DNA of 64,000 nt, taken from Dyadobacter sp. UC 10. Its GTDB lineage: Bacteria; Bacteroidota; Bacteroidia; Cytophagales; Spirosomataceae. The notes beneath the pieces were generated by a model, which saw only the letters and a list, made by a program, of their open reading frames with translations, had not been told where the DNA came from and did no database searches. The translations under genes were made by a program, and so were the position numbers. Shown here piece by piece: positions 54,739-64,000 of the stretch (position 1 is the first letter of the stretch; every line of letters starts with the position of its first letter). The stretch spans positions 4,460,501 through 4,524,500 of the forward strand of contig NZ_VSRN01000001.1 in the NCBI RefSeq assembly GCF_008369915.1, given 5' to 3'.

Positions 54739-57700
54739 TCAGAATCCCAGGTTGATACCCAATGTAAAGGTTCTCGCCAGGGGATATGATCCGTAGTCTA
54801 CACCGGCTGCCAGCGGTCCTGGAGGTGGGGTCCCAGTGATGGCGGTTGAGGCCGACTCATAGTTACTTACTTCCGGGTTGTAGTTCAGGTACTTGGTAAA
54901 TGTGAACAGGTTTTGGGCCGAAGCATAAATCCGCACCTGCTGCAATTTGGCCTTGCTTATCAGTGCCGCCGGAAGCTGGTAACCCAGGCTGACATTCTGA
55001 ATGCGCAGGTAAGAACAGTCTTCTATCCAGCGCGTTGAAATGGCATTGTTGTTACCCGTGGTACGTGCATTCGCGCGGGGCGTCACGCCGTCGCCGGGGT
55101 CTTGCGGCGAGCGCCATCTGGTCAGTACCGTGCTGAGCTGGTTAGCATTTCCTTCCAGGTTTTCGAAAAACCGTCGGCTCAGGTTCAGGATTTCTCCGCC
55201 CTGCGATCCCTGAATGGCAATGTTCAGGTCAAAGCCTTTGTAAGTGAATATGTTGGTAATGCCGTAAATGAAGTCGGGCTGATTGTTACCGATGATCATC
55301 CTGTCGTTCGCGTCGATTTTGCCGTCGCCGTTGACATCCTCGTATTTCACGTCCCCCGGTCTGGAAGTAGGATCATGCGGATGGCTGTCGAGGTCGGCCT
55401 GATCTCTGAACACCCCGATTTGTTTGAACCCGAAAAAGCTTCCGATCGGAGAGCCGATTTGTGTAATATTTGTTTCGCCCACGCCGCTCGCGCTGCGGAT
55501 CGGATCGCCCGTTGGTCCGAGTGCCAGTACCTTGTTACGGTTTAAAGAAAGGTTCAGACTCGTGTTCCAGACAAACGCTTTGGTCAGGTTACGGGTGTTC
55601 AATGCGAATTCCCAGCCCCTGTTCTGCATTTTACCAATGTTTTTCACGGCTGTACCAAAACCTGTGACGGTAGGCACATTAACGGAAAGCAACAGGTCTT
55701 TCGTAATGCGCTGGTAGTAATCGACTATCAGGAAAACCCGGTTGCCAAACAAGCCGAGATCGATACCGGCATCCAGTTGCTGGCTGCGTTCCCAGCCGAG
55801 CTGCGGGTTAGCCAGCGACGAAGGCGCAAGACCATTGACCAGCGAGTTGTTAAAGCTGTAATTGTCGGAGCGGAGCGTTGCTACGTAGGGGTAGTTGTTG
55901 GTAAATGCATTGTTCCCCGCCAAGCCATAGCTCACGCGCAGTTTTGCTTCCGAAACGGCGGCAATGCTTTTTACAAAATTCTCCTCACTGATCCTCCATC
56001 CCAACGATCCCGCAGGGAATGTTCCCCAGCGATTTTCAGATCCGAAAATGGAAGAACCATCGCGGCGTACGGATACATTGACAAGGTATTTTCCTTTGAA
56101 ATTATAATTAGCCCGCGCAAAATAAGACTCTGATGCATTCTCAAGACGCGATGAAACCGCGGTAGTGGTGGTGCCGCTGGCGCTTCCGTTCAGTGTTTCC
56201 ACAACATCGTTAGGGTAGGAGCTGCCGGTTCCCTGACTGTCCTGGAACTGGAATTTAGTCGACTCCATCCCGATCAGCACATCGAAATTATGCATGTCAT
56301 TAAGCGATTTGCTGTAATTCAAAGTCTGGTTGAAAAGCCAGCTCAGCGACTGGTCAGAGTAGGCGGTTCCGGTAGAGACCGATGGAGGCAGAATCTGGTT
56401 CAGCGGCATTCGGGATGTCCGGTACGCATTGCGGCGGTTGCCGGTGAAGTTTACATTGCCCGTGACACGATAGGTGAAATCCTTGAAAAGTTTGAGTTCT
56501 GCATAGGTATTGCCCAGCAAATTGGTGGTCAGGTAACGGCTGTTGTATTCCGTGATATTGGCCACCGGGTTGGTAATACCCGGGTAGTTGTACGGTGCAG
56601 CAAATGCAGTTTGAGAAGTATAGGAACCATCCGCCGCATAAATCGGCACCATCGGCATCACCGAAAGTGCGGCATTGACCACGGCATTTTCAGCCCAGTG
56701 CCCGGCATCGCGCACTTCTTGCTGGGCCCGGTACGAAGGGTTTATATTCAAACCGATTTTCAGATTAGGAAGCACATTTACCTCTACATTGGCACGCATG
56801 GTGTACCGGTCCATCGCTGACCGGCGGATCACGCCGTCCTGCGTTAAATAGCCGCCGCTGATGCTGTACCGCGCTTTATCTGTTCCGCCCGAAGCTGAAA
56901 GCTGGTAGCTGCTCATTTTGGCGGTGCGGAAAATTTCGTCCTGATAATCGGTATAAGGAAGGGCCGCTACTCTCGCCGGGTCGTCGAAGTTGAGCCAGTC
57001 AAACACTTCGCCTCTCGGGTAGCGGTAGCGCAGGTAATCGGTCGGGCGCGCGCTGTTGGGATCGCTGATATTGGCGCCGGGCACATTGTCCAGATAAGCA
57101 TTGTTGGAGGCATCTTTCCCGAATTCGGCAAACTGCTGCGAATTGATCAGGTCGAGTTTTTTACTGACCTGCTGAAAACCAGTGAACACGTCCAGATTCA
57201 CGCTGGGCTTGCCGCTTTTTCCCTGCTTTGTAGTAACCAAAATTACCCCGTTTGAACCTTTCGATCCATATATCGCCGTCGACGAAGCATCTTTCAGCAC
57301 ATCCATGCTTTCAATGTCGTTGGGATTCAGATTGCTGAAAATACTGGCATTCACAATATTGCCGTCGATCACGATCAAAGGCGCATTACCAGCGCTGATC
57401 GACCCGAAACCACGGACTTTGATGGCGGGCGTACTGCCCGGAGTTCCGCTGTTTTGCTGAACCACCACCCCGGGTATTTTCCCCTGAAGAGCGGTCGCCA
57501 CGTTCGATACGGGCATATCGCGTAGCTCGCTCATTGGTACCGAGGAAATCGCCGCAGTCACGTCCGCTCTTTTCTGGGTACCGTAACCTACCACCACCAC
57601 TTCTTCCAGTGCCTTGGTGTCTGTTTGGAGCGTAATGTCGATGGTTGTCTCATTTTCAATGTTTTTCTCCTGAGGCACGTAACCGACAAAGCTGAAAATC

Positions 57701-58296
57701 AATGTCGACGGGCCGTCCGGAACAGATAATTGATACGTGCCGTCGATATTGGTACTCGTACCGCGCTGGGAGCCTTTTACAACTACACTTACACCGGGGA
57801 GAACTTCGCCTTTTTCGTCTTTCACCACTCCGCTCACCGACCGGTCCACTTTGATTGTCGGTGCCTGGTCGGTCATACTTGTCGGCGACGGCTGGTTTTG
57901 ATCCGGCACTGAGGTGTTGCCCGGCGAAGGTGCCTGCGCTGGGCGGGCATAGATCATGTACGACTTGTTTTCGAATTGTTCAAAAATCAGGTCATGCGGC
58001 GCGAGGGCTGCGGCCAGAAGAGTTTCCAGCTTGTCCGTCCGGCGTTCGAGGATCGAGGCGTCCACCATTTTCTGGCTCATCTGCCGGTAATTGTAATTGA
58101 ACGCCACCCCATATCTTGTCGATAAACTTTTCAAAAATTGAGGCAGGGCCACCGTGGCAGGTTTGCCAGGCTGTGTGGTTGCTTCCTGGACATCTCTATG
58201 GGCATGGGCCACCAGTTGGGCGCGAGCGTAAGAATGTGTCAGCACTCCGGCACTAAAAATGAGCCAGCTGCTACAAAACAGTAAGTTTTTCTTCAT
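54739..58296 (-). CDS. susC: SusC/RagA-family TonB-dependent transporter with STN signalling domain
   Basis: ATG 58296 starts MKKNLLFCSSWLIFSAGVLT (signal peptide); the frame extends to 58335. The order is a secretin/TonB short N-terminal (STN) domain (VALPQFLKSLSTRYGVAFNY, KLETLLAAALAPHDLIFEQF), a carboxypeptidase-regulatory-like domain (VSGVVKDEKGEVLPGVSVVV), the TonB box region and plug (VVVVGYGTQKRADVTAAISS, SMDVLKDASSTAIYGSKGSN), and a 22-strand-type barrel to the C-terminal Phe (TFTLGINLGF). The STN domain lets the transporter signal to the FecR protein encoded next to it. It forms the uptake channel with SusD. Confidence 0.95.
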   Translation of the reverse strand: MKKNLLFCSSWLIFSAGVLTHSYARAQLVAHAHRDVQEATTQPGKPATVALPQFLKSLSTRYGVAFNYNYRQMSQKMVDASILERRTDKLETLLAAALAPHDLIFEQFENKSYMIYARPAQAPSPGNTSVPDQNQPSPTSMTDQAPTIKVDRSVSGVVKDEKGEVLPGVSVVVKGSQRGTSTNIDGTYQLSVPDGPSTLIFSFVGYVPQEKNIENETTIDITLQTDTKALEEVVVVGYGTQKRADVTAAISSVPMSELRDMPVSNVATALQGKIPGVVVQQNSGTPGSTPAIKVRGFGSISAGNAPLIVIDGNIVNASIFSNLNPNDIESMDVLKDASSTAIYGSKGSNGVILVTTKQGKSGKPSVNLDVFTGFQQVSKKLDLINSQQFAEFGKDASNNAYLDNVPGANISDPNSARPTDYLRYRYPRGEVFDWLNFDDPARVAALPYTDYQDEIFRTAKMSSYQLSASGGTDKARYSISGGYLTQDGVIRRSAMDRYTMRANVEVNVLPNLKIGLNINPSYRAQQEVRDAGHWAENAVVNAALSVMPMVPIYAADGSYTSQTAFAAPYNYPGITNPVANITEYNSRYLTTNLLGNTYAELKLFKDFTYRVTGNVNFTGNRRNAYRTSRMPLNQILPPSVSTGTAYSDQSLSWLFNQTLNYSKSLNDMHNFDVLIGMESTKFQFQDSQGTGSSYPNDVVETLNGSASGTTTTAVSSRLENASESYFARANYNFKGKYLVNVSVRRDGSSIFGSENRWGTFPAGSLGWRISEENFVKSIAAVSEAKLRVSYGLAGNNAFTNNYPYVATLRSDNYSFNNSLVNGLAPSSLANPQLGWERSQQLDAGIDLGLFGNRVFLIVDYYQRITKDLLLSVNVPTVTGFGTAVKNIGKMQNRGWEFALNTRNLTKAFVWNTSLNLSLNRNKVLALGPTGDPIRSASGVGETNITQIGSPIGSFFGFKQIGVFRDQADLDSHPHDPTSRPGDVKYEDVNGDGKIDANDRMIIGNNQPDFIYGITNIFTYKGFDLNIAIQGSQGGEILNLSRRFFENLEGNANQLSTVLTRWRSPQDPGDGVTPRANARTTGNNNAISTRWIEDCSYLRIQNVSLGYQLPAALISKAKLQQVRIYASAQNLFTFTKYLNYNPEVSNYESASTAITGTPPPGPLAAGVDYGSYPLARTFTLGINLGF

Positions 58297-58381
58297 TGGT
58301 ATCCTAAATTTGGGGTTTGGATTAAGTAAAGCCACCTGTTGCTTTTTACCTTGGCGGGGACGGAAGCGCAGGTGGATATTT

Positions 58382-59353
58382 TTATTTGATCCGGTAGTTT
58401 TGGCCGTCCTTGCTGACTTCTACCTGATAGAGTTTTGCAATCATTCGGAAGTAGGAATCAATGGAGTCCGTTGGAATGGTGCCGGCAAATGTTTCATCCC
58501 TGAAAGCCGGCGGACACTGAACAGTAATGCCGTAAGTGTCCTGAATCCAGTCGAATATTTCACCCAAAGGCTTGTTTTCAACATACATTGCGCCATCTTT
58601 CCAGCCGAGCCGGGGCTGGGCTTGAACCACAGCCTTGGCGAGAACGGGTTTCGAACGGCTGCGGCTGATCATTTCATTTGGTTTGAGCAGGACGTCGGGC
58701 GAAACGTGCGACTGATCCACCACCCGCACCGCACCCGACCGTAGTACCACGTTCACATCTCCGTGCCTGTTCACAACATTGAAAACGGTCCCCAACACTT
58801 CCACAGCCAGCTGGTTGGCCATGTGTACCACAAACTTGTTATGATTGGCCGTGTGTTTTACCGAAAACTGCGCTTCCCCGTCGAGCCAGACCTGCCTGCT
58901 ACCCAGTGAATCCAGCGTGTACCGCAGCGTCGAATGTCCGTTGAGCCACACTTCCGAACCTTCCGGCAGCACGATGTGCTTTCGTTCTCCGTAGGCGGTT
59001 TCATATTCCAGCGGTCCCGAATGCATCAACCAGAGCCGGGCTGTGGCGAGCAAGAGCAGTATTCCCGTCAGGCTGGCGGCGACTGCGATCCAGCGGTTGC
59101 GGAACAGCGGCCGACTCGCCCGGAATGCGCCAGGCTCCTGTTTTTGCACAGACGACACGATGTTTTTAAAAATTTCCTCCTGCTGCGCGGATCGCTGGGA
59201 TTCGGAAAGACCGTCGGCCGCTTCATGACCCAGCATATCTTTCCAATGCTGTTCCAGCAGCGCGCGTTCTTGACTGGTAGCGGTACCCTCTTGGTAGCGG
59301 CGGATCAGGTAGCGTAGTTGCTTCGGGTGCATATAATGTTTGTTCGTTTGCAT
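58382..59353 (-). CDS. fecR: FecR-family anti-sigma factor
   Basis: ATG 59353 gives MQTNKHYMHPKQLRYLIRRY; 59332 is an alternative, and the frame is open to 59497. The cytoplasmic N-terminal part contains the short sigma-binding region (LIRRYQEGTATSQERALLEQ HW in FecR style), followed by one transmembrane helix (WIAVAASLTGILLLLATARL). The periplasmic FecR domain follows (YGERKHIVLPEGSEVWLNGH, LGSRQVWLDGEAQFSV, FNVVNRHGDVNVVLRSGAVR) and a C-terminal STN-like DUF4974 module (KPLGEIFDWIQDTYGITVQC). It should hold the divergent ECF sigma factor inactive until SusC reports substrate. It is upstream of susC on the same strand, 85 bp away. Confidence 0.93.
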   Translation of the reverse strand: MQTNKHYMHPKQLRYLIRRYQEGTATSQERALLEQHWKDMLGHEAADGLSESQRSAQQEEIFKNIVSSVQKQEPGAFRASRPLFRNRWIAVAASLTGILLLLATARLWLMHSGPLEYETAYGERKHIVLPEGSEVWLNGHSTLRYTLDSLGSRQVWLDGEAQFSVKHTANHNKFVVHMANQLAVEVLGTVFNVVNRHGDVNVVLRSGAVRVVDQSHVSPDVLLKPNEMISRSRSKPVLAKAVVQAQPRLGWKDGAMYVENKPLGEIFDWIQDTYGITVQCPPAFRDETFAGTIPTDSIDSYFRMIAKLYQVEVSKDGQNYRIK

Positions 59354-59508
59354 GTATGACGGTCCACCAAACCGACTCCCTAAACATCTCCGAAAAAAAA
59401 TCTTTGTTTCGTTCAAAAAAATAAAAATGTCACCCCCGTTTGTCGGTCTGGTTAGGATAATACTTAATATTGTTAGACTTTTTCGTAGGAGACCCACTTC
59501 GACAATTC

Positions 59509-60096
59509 ATGCAGCTTCCCTCTTCATCGCCAGATCAAAATGAGTTGCTAGCCGGCCTGAAAGCTGGCAGCGAGGCGATGTTCAAGCGCATTTATCAGCA
59601 ATATTGGTCGCCTTTGTACGCGGTTGCCTACAATCACGTGCGCGACCGGATGGTGGCCGAAGAGATGGTGCAGGAATTGTTTACCAGGCTTTGGCTGAAA
59701 CGGGACCAGATCAATATTCACTCATCTTTACAGGCGTACCTGTATAAGGCGATCCGTCATCAGGTTTATGATTATATCGACAAACAGCAGGTGCGGCAGC
59801 GTGTGCACGAAGAGATACTCAGTCAAAGCACCGAAGCCAATTATCTAACCGACGAAACACTTGACTTTCAGGAGCTCCAATCACAGCTGGCCGAAGCCGT
59901 CGACGAACTTCCGCAACCCGCCCAGGCCGTTTTCCGAATGAGCCGGCAGGAGTACCTGTCGCTCAATGAGATCGCCGGCCGGTTAAATGTTTCATCCAAA
60001 GCCGTCGAATATCACCTCACCCGAGCGCTGCGAATACTCCGGTTCCGTCTGAAGGACTTTGTTTTGTTAATTTATGTTTGCCAGATGTTGGGTTAA
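59509..60096 (+). CDS. ECF-type RNA polymerase sigma-70 factor
   Basis: ATG 59509 (MQLPSSSPDQNELLAGLKAG) is preferred over a TTG at 59470. Region 2 has MFKRIYQQYWSPLYAVAYNH and AEEMVQELFTRLWLKRDQIN; region 4 has ELPQPAQAVFRMSRQEYLSL, NEIAGRLNVSSKAVEYHLTR and ALRILRFRLKDF. This is the Bacteroidota ECF class that accompanies FecR and SusC/D. It is divergent from fecR, the two start codons being 155 bp apart. When released it would transcribe the susC/susD operon. The C-terminal VLLIYVCQMLG is a short hydrophobic tail, common in this class. Confidence 0.94.
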   Translation: MQLPSSSPDQNELLAGLKAGSEAMFKRIYQQYWSPLYAVAYNHVRDRMVAEEMVQELFTRLWLKRDQINIHSSLQAYLYKAIRHQVYDYIDKQQVRQRVHEEILSQSTEANYLTDETLDFQELQSQLAEAVDELPQPAQAVFRMSRQEYLSLNEIAGRLNVSSKAVEYHLTRALRILRFRLKDFVLLIYVCQMLG

Positions 60097-60386
60097 TATG
60101 GCAATTTGGGCACCGCTGGTTGCCTGCCAAAATTTAGATGAAACCTCGTAATTTTTTCTCAATCTAGTTTACATTGATCGAGAAAGAACCTTGTCTGAAC
60201 ATCACGATTTGAGTCTCGTCCTAAAAAAAGAAAAAGCTACGTCTGTTCCAGAAAAAGTTTCTTACCAGAGCAGGCGGGCAAGCGACATGGAACTTCGACG
60301 GAATTGAGGATTAGTAGCGTATATCTCATTATAACAGTGCTTTGAAGATAAAGTGAAGCTCACAAATTATTCCTAAACCCAAATAG

Positions 60387-61766
60387 ATGAAAGGCCAGAT
60401 CAAATCCGTATCGCGCCGGGACTTCTTGATGACGTCTGCCGCTGCATTTACCTCACCGCTTCTTTTCGGAATATCAGCACCAGCTTCCGGATTAAAGGCA
60501 GGCAAACTGAACCATGCCTGCATAGGCGTCGGCGGAATGGGTGCACACGACCTTGGGAATTTCATCCAGCATCCGAATGTGAACATTACTGCTATATGTG
60601 ATGTGGATGCGGATATTCTTAAAAAAGCATCTGAACTGGTTCCACATGCGCGGGTTTACAGTGACTGGCGCGAGCTGCTGGTTAAGGAAAAAAATAATAT
60701 ACAATCCGTGAATGTGTCCGTTCCGGATCATACGCATTTTTCGGCAGCATATCAGGCCATTAAAGCGGGGAAACATGTGTATTGCCAAAAACCAATGTGC
60801 CACGATGTGGCCGAGGTAAGGCTGCTTACAGAAATTGCTATAAAAGCGGGTGTTGTAACCCAGCTCGGCACGCAGGTGGCATCCACTTCCTGTGATCGAA
60901 CTGCGGTTCAGCTCATTAAGGACAAAACAATTGGTAAGATCAAACATGTATACCTTTGTTCCAACCGCCCCGGTGCCATTGACACTTACCGGCTGGTAGG
61001 GCCAAGGCCCGCGCAGGGACAACAGCCTCCTGCCAATCTGAACTGGGATCTTTGGCTGGGAACAGCGCCTGTGCGCGACTACACGCCTGGCATTTATCAC
61101 CAGGCAAAATGGCGTGCATGGCAGGATTTTGGCACAGGATGGTCTGGTGACATTGGTTGCCATATTTTTGATGCCGTATGGAAAGGGCTGGGATTGAAGG
61201 CGCCAAAGTCGGTTATAGCCGAAGTCCAGCAATCCTGGAAAGACTCACCGGAAAGACGCGGAGATACGTGGCCCCAAGGAGATCATATCACGTGGGTTTT
61301 CCCCGGAAATGACTTCACAGAGTCAGACGAACTGACGCTGGAATGGTTCGATGGTGCTTTTTATCCTCCCGAAAATATCCGTGCATTGTACTCGGTCGAA
61401 GATTATCCTGCTGAATCGGCATTGCTGGTCGGCACGGAAGGTGCACTGCTTATCCCGCATGGAGGAAATGCACCCATTCGCTTACCGGAAAGCAAATTTG
61501 CAGGTAAACCAATGCCAAAATTCGAAAGCAGAAATCACTATCATCATTTTGTAGATGCTTGTCTTGGCGGAGAAAAGACGGAGTCTCATTTTGCGCAATC
61601 GGGTCCGATGACCGAGGCCATTTTGCTGGGCACCGTTGCCCTCCGCACTCCTAATGAATTACTGGAATGGAATGCATCAAAAATGAAGTTTTCAAATAAC
61701 GCGGCCGCTGACAAATACTTAAGGCGTGTTTACCGAAAAGGCTGGCAGATTAAAGGATTATTCTAA
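60387..61766 (+). CDS. Tat-exported Gfo/Idh/MocA-family oxidoreductase
   Basis: 459 residues. The N-terminus MKGQIKSVSRRDFLMTSAAA is a twin-arginine signal (SRRDFL). The Rossmann part follows with ACIGVGGMGAHDLGNFI, ITAICDVDADILKKASELVP, NVSVPDHTHFSAAYQAIKAG and the catalytic-type motif KHVYCQKPMCHDVAE. The C-terminal half contains DIGCHIFDAVWKGLGL and KFESRNHYHHFVDACLGGEK. Periplasmic members of this family use tightly bound NAD(P) and modify sugars or act as glycosidases (GH109-like). The substrate is unknown; proximity to the Sus locus suggests glycan processing. Single gene. Confidence 0.92.
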   Translation: MKGQIKSVSRRDFLMTSAAAFTSPLLFGISAPASGLKAGKLNHACIGVGGMGAHDLGNFIQHPNVNITAICDVDADILKKASELVPHARVYSDWRELLVKEKNNIQSVNVSVPDHTHFSAAYQAIKAGKHVYCQKPMCHDVAEVRLLTEIAIKAGVVTQLGTQVASTSCDRTAVQLIKDKTIGKIKHVYLCSNRPGAIDTYRLVGPRPAQGQQPPANLNWDLWLGTAPVRDYTPGIYHQAKWRAWQDFGTGWSGDIGCHIFDAVWKGLGLKAPKSVIAEVQQSWKDSPERRGDTWPQGDHITWVFPGNDFTESDELTLEWFDGAFYPPENIRALYSVEDYPAESALLVGTEGALLIPHGGNAPIRLPESKFAGKPMPKFESRNHYHHFVDACLGGEKTESHFAQSGPMTEAILLGTVALRTPNELLEWNASKMKFSNNAAADKYLRRVYRKGWQIKGLF

Positions 61767-61854
61767 ATTTGATGCACTTTCTGGATATCATCTTTTTTGA
61801 AAATGAGCACATATCTACAATTTTCATGGCTTGTTTGAAATGATAGTTGAGAGG

Positions 61855-62454
61855 TCAGATCTTTATTGCAATTCCAAGATTCAAATTTCGGTGTAACCTA
61901 AAAGCGGCGTTGTTCAGCTCCGATTGCAGCTGGAAATGATGATAATAGCGCAAGTAAACATCATATCTATTTGCTATCCGATAACCCGCGCCGACTGCTG
62001 CACTGGGGGTTAGCCCGCCGATCTTGAATTGCTCTGAAAAAAAATCTCCGTTGGCATCCTGCAACTCCCGACCTTTTCTAAATGCAGCGTTTAAATAGCC
62101 GATACCGAGCATTGCTCCCGCATACGCCCGCTTAATCGGGTAGCGATAACCAAGATAAGTAACTGCACCCCAGCCGGTTTCTGTTTTTGAACCATAACCC
62201 AGGATGATGATCTGCTGGAATATCTGGCCACTTTTTCGGTTGATATAAAGATATTCTACACCCAGTTGTCCGCCGTAACCTCCTGAAAATTGCGTGCTGA
62301 TCTGAGGGATTCTGTAAGATTCGGCATAGGTCCCCGTAGTTTGCGTAACGATCTCCGCCTGCACCGACCAGCGGAATCCGGGTTGTTTTTGGACTTGGGC
62401 CATGCTTTGTTCAGACAACAGGCCCAGGATTAGCATTGTGAAAATGGATTTCAT
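61855..62454 (-). CDS. Small outer-membrane beta-barrel protein
   Basis: ATG 62454 gives the signal peptide MKSIFTMLILGLLSEQSMAQ; the frame extends to 62481, overlapping the upstream gene. The mature part of about 180 residues consists of alternating aromatic strands (FRWSVQAEIVTQTTGTYAES, FSGGYGGQLGVEYLYINRKS, WGAVTYLGYRYPIKRAYAGA, AVGAGYRIANRYDVYLRYYH) and ends with LGIAIKI, the pattern of an eight-strand-type barrel. It is probably co-transcribed with the serine hydrolase upstream (14 bp between them). Role unknown. Confidence 0.78.
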   Translation of the reverse strand: MKSIFTMLILGLLSEQSMAQVQKQPGFRWSVQAEIVTQTTGTYAESYRIPQISTQFSGGYGGQLGVEYLYINRKSGQIFQQIIILGYGSKTETGWGAVTYLGYRYPIKRAYAGAMLGIGYLNAAFRKGRELQDANGDFFSEQFKIGGLTPSAAVGAGYRIANRYDVYLRYYHHFQLQSELNNAAFRLHRNLNLGIAIKI

Positions 62455-62467
62455 AATATTTTGTAAA

Positions 62468-63580
62468 TCAATGTGTATCATTGAATTGTTTCACTTTTTC
62501 GGCAACCTGATAACCTACGTCGAGGATCGATTCATCGGCGGCGCTGGACAGGAAGATGCTTGTGGTATTGCTCTCGGGCAGGTGCATCACCACCACCGAC
62601 CAGCCGCCACTGTGCCCGGCCATTAAGTCGCCGTTTGCGTAACGGTATTCCCAGCCCAGCGCAAATCCTTTCAGACCTTTAACCGGCGTATAAAGCCGCT
62701 TCAAACGCTGCGCATCCAATAATTGGTTCGTCTGTAATGCACCCACGAACCGGACCATATCCCGCAGGCTGCTGCACATGCCAGCCGTAGCATAATCCGC
62801 ATATACATAATCGGGTGTGACCGCCTTGAAACCTCCATCGGCCGCCTCGAAAATCCTTGGTTTGAAAATACCGATCTCTGTATGGTGGGTGATGAAATGC
62901 GTGTCAGTCATTTGAAGTGGCGACAGGATTTTTGTACGCAATATTTCCTCGTACAATTTCCCGTATACCTTTTCCAGGATCACCGAAAGGAGGACAAAGC
63001 CAGTCTGCCCGTATCTCGATTGCGAACCTGGGTTAAAATGCAGCGGCAGTTCAGCGGCGTAGGATAGATAGCCCGCCCGGGTCATATTTTCGGTAGTTTC
63101 GAGAGGCAATGCGGCGTATCCCGCATTCTCGCGCACATCCGGAATGCCGTCGGAATGGGAGAGGAGCTGGCTGATGGTTACAGGCTGCCAGGTAGCCGGG
63201 AGGTTTTCAAGATAGTCGGAAACTTTGCCGGCGAGGCGCAGCTTGCCTTCCTCCACAGCTTTCATCACCATTACACTCGTGAAAAGTTTGGTGGTCGAGG
63301 CCAGAATGAAAAGGCTTCGGTCTGATACCGGCGTACCTGTTTCGGGAGTTTCTTTTCCCTGCAAAAAGTCAGCTTCTGTTTGGCCGTTTCTCACCATCGC
63401 CCAGGCAACCGGCGCCTCAAAAGGCAGCTTTTTTGTCCGTGCCTCTACCAGTCCGGCGACTTGATTGGCGAGCTCGTCGGTGCTGCCGGGTGCAAGTTCG
63501 TAGCGTTCGCAGGCCAGCGGAAGCAACGCGGTGAATGTGAGAGCCAGCAGGTTACCGGCTCTCAGGAATTTATTTTTCAT
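62468..63580 (-). CDS. Class C beta-lactamase-like serine hydrolase, lipoprotein
   Basis: 370 residues. The signal with lipobox is FTALLPLACERY, with Cys at about residue 24. The serine hydrolase motifs are present: S-x-x-K in FILASTTKLFTSVMVMKAVE, Y-x-x in SRYGQTGFVLLSVILEKVYG (Tyr-Gly-Gln rather than Tyr-x-Asn), and HSG in MAGHSGGWSVVVMHLPESNT in place of KTG. A conserved LSHSDGIPDV lies between. Members of this group act as peptidases or esterases more often than as beta-lactamases. Expected location: periplasm, membrane-anchored. First gene of a likely two-gene unit with 61855-62454. Confidence 0.92.
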   Translation of the reverse strand: MKNKFLRAGNLLALTFTALLPLACERYELAPGSTDELANQVAGLVEARTKKLPFEAPVAWAMVRNGQTEADFLQGKETPETGTPVSDRSLFILASTTKLFTSVMVMKAVEEGKLRLAGKVSDYLENLPATWQPVTISQLLSHSDGIPDVRENAGYAALPLETTENMTRAGYLSYAAELPLHFNPGSQSRYGQTGFVLLSVILEKVYGKLYEEILRTKILSPLQMTDTHFITHHTEIGIFKPRIFEAADGGFKAVTPDYVYADYATAGMCSSLRDMVRFVGALQTNQLLDAQRLKRLYTPVKGLKGFALGWEYRYANGDLMAGHSGGWSVVVMHLPESNTTSIFLSSAADESILDVGYQVAEKVKQFNDTH

Positions 63581-63613
63581 GGCTTTTAAAAATATTAAAC
63601 TGAAATGCGGAGA

Positions 63614-64000
63614 TCAGTAGGTAAAAACGGTGCGCATCGTATAGGCATCCATTTTACTGCCGGTGTGCCGGTATTTGGTCAGTAATTCTTTGGGATAGCC
63701 GTCGGGATTATAGGTGTATTTGTAATCGTAAGGTTCATACTCCGGGCGCCCGTGACCGTAATGCTTTCTTGGGAAAGTCCTGTTGTGCATATCGTGCTGG
63801 GAAAAGTTCAGCTCGGGTAGCCTTAGGTGGGCGTAGGGGTTCAGGCTGTTGTCGTAGTCGTAATAGCCTTCCTCATTACCGCCGTTATGACTTGCATAAA
63901 TGTCGTAGATCGTGCGTCCTGCTGCCATTTTCCGGGAATAATAGTCAGTATACTTTCCATTTTCCAGATGGTACTGTACATCAATGCGGTAAGCCTGCTG
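63614..64000 (-). CDS. Hypothetical protein, 5' end outside window
   Basis: The frame is open to the window edge: QQAYRIDVQYHLENGKYTDY, then YSRKMAAGRTIYDIYASHNG, LNPYAHLRLPELNFSQHDMH and YTYNPDGYPKELLTKY, ending MRTVFTY. The Tyr-rich YxYxxxGYP pattern recalls DUF4595-like surface proteins with YD-type turns. It lies just upstream of the serine hydrolase, same strand, 33 bp apart. Too incomplete for a function. Confidence 0.55.
   Translation of the reverse strand, partial: QQAYRIDVQYHLENGKYTDYYSRKMAAGRTIYDIYASHNGGNEEGYYDYDNSLNPYAHLRLPELNFSQHDMHNRTFPRKHYGHGRPEYEPYDYKYTYNPDGYPKELLTKYRHTGSKMDAYTMRTVFTY

Noticed and set aside
60492..61232. 246-codon minus-strand frame opposite the oxidoreductase
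   Set aside because: Antisense shadow of a Gfo/Idh/MocA gene with clear motifs.
1..64000. CRISPR array, integrase or complete insertion sequence
   Set aside because: I saw no regularly spaced repeats, no tyrosine or serine recombinase and no intact transposase gene on either strand.

Overview
The window looks like a chromosome segment of a Bacteroidota bacterium of the Cytophagales type (Dyadobacter/Spirosoma-like). The evidence is a SusC/SusD pair with FecR and an ECF sigma factor, several proteins ending in the type IX secretion (T9SS) sorting domain, promoters of the TAnnTTTG type, and almost no Shine-Dalgarno sequences. No ribosomal or housekeeping marker is present, so the genus is an inference.

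Region 1 (1-2850) is a decaying array of Rhs C-terminal toxin tips with their immunity genes. Three tips are present and each is broken differently: an in-frame TGA beside the His-His motif, loss of the 5' part, and a one-base deletion in the core remnant. Two immunity genes (DUF4375 and CPCC types) are intact and a third is frameshifted in an A run. A 38-bp exact direct repeat of the Rhs core end links tips 1 and 3. Region 2 (2879-3404) is a short IS21-like end relic that truncates a response regulator.

Region 3 (3.4-51 kb) is dominated by signal transduction and secreted proteins. It holds ten LuxR/NarL-type response regulators (eight intact, two broken) and four sensor kinases (one truncated). 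It also holds six T9SS-sorted secreted proteins, a beta-helix protein and two broken secreted-protein genes. Two full-length paralogous repeat proteins (8233-12330 plus, 22487-26505 minus) each lie next to a regulator of one unusual subgroup. In this subgroup the phospho-acceptor Asp of the receiver is replaced by Gly. An RR-HK operon is present twice (3810-6494 and 37956-40578), each copy with a perfect palindrome just upstream of its -7 element. A two-gene secreted-protein unit is also present twice (28421-31001 and 41101-44830). The gaps hold a recurring hairpin of about 27 nt (12-bp stem, 3-nt loop). This region is full of relics: an mscS stub, a frameshifted giant gene, a tail-to-tail fusion of a regulator with a DUF937 gene, a truncated 7TM-type sensor and others.

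Region 4 (51.6-64 kb) begins after a tRNA/tmRNA-3'-end-like sequence and a strong terminator. It is richer in G+C by eye and its genes are intact. It contains a GH43 glycosidase, SusD, SusC with an STN domain, FecR, a divergent ECF sigma factor, a Tat-exported Gfo/Idh/MocA oxidoreductase, a small outer-membrane barrel protein, a class C beta-lactamase-like serine hydrolase and a partial protein at the edge. ECF sigma, FecR and STN-SusC form a typical cell-surface signalling circuit for glycan uptake.

The strongest candidate for something undescribed is the recurrent pairing of Asp-less LuxR regulators with very large T9SS-exported repeat proteins, together with operator-like palindromes and the 27-nt hairpin family.
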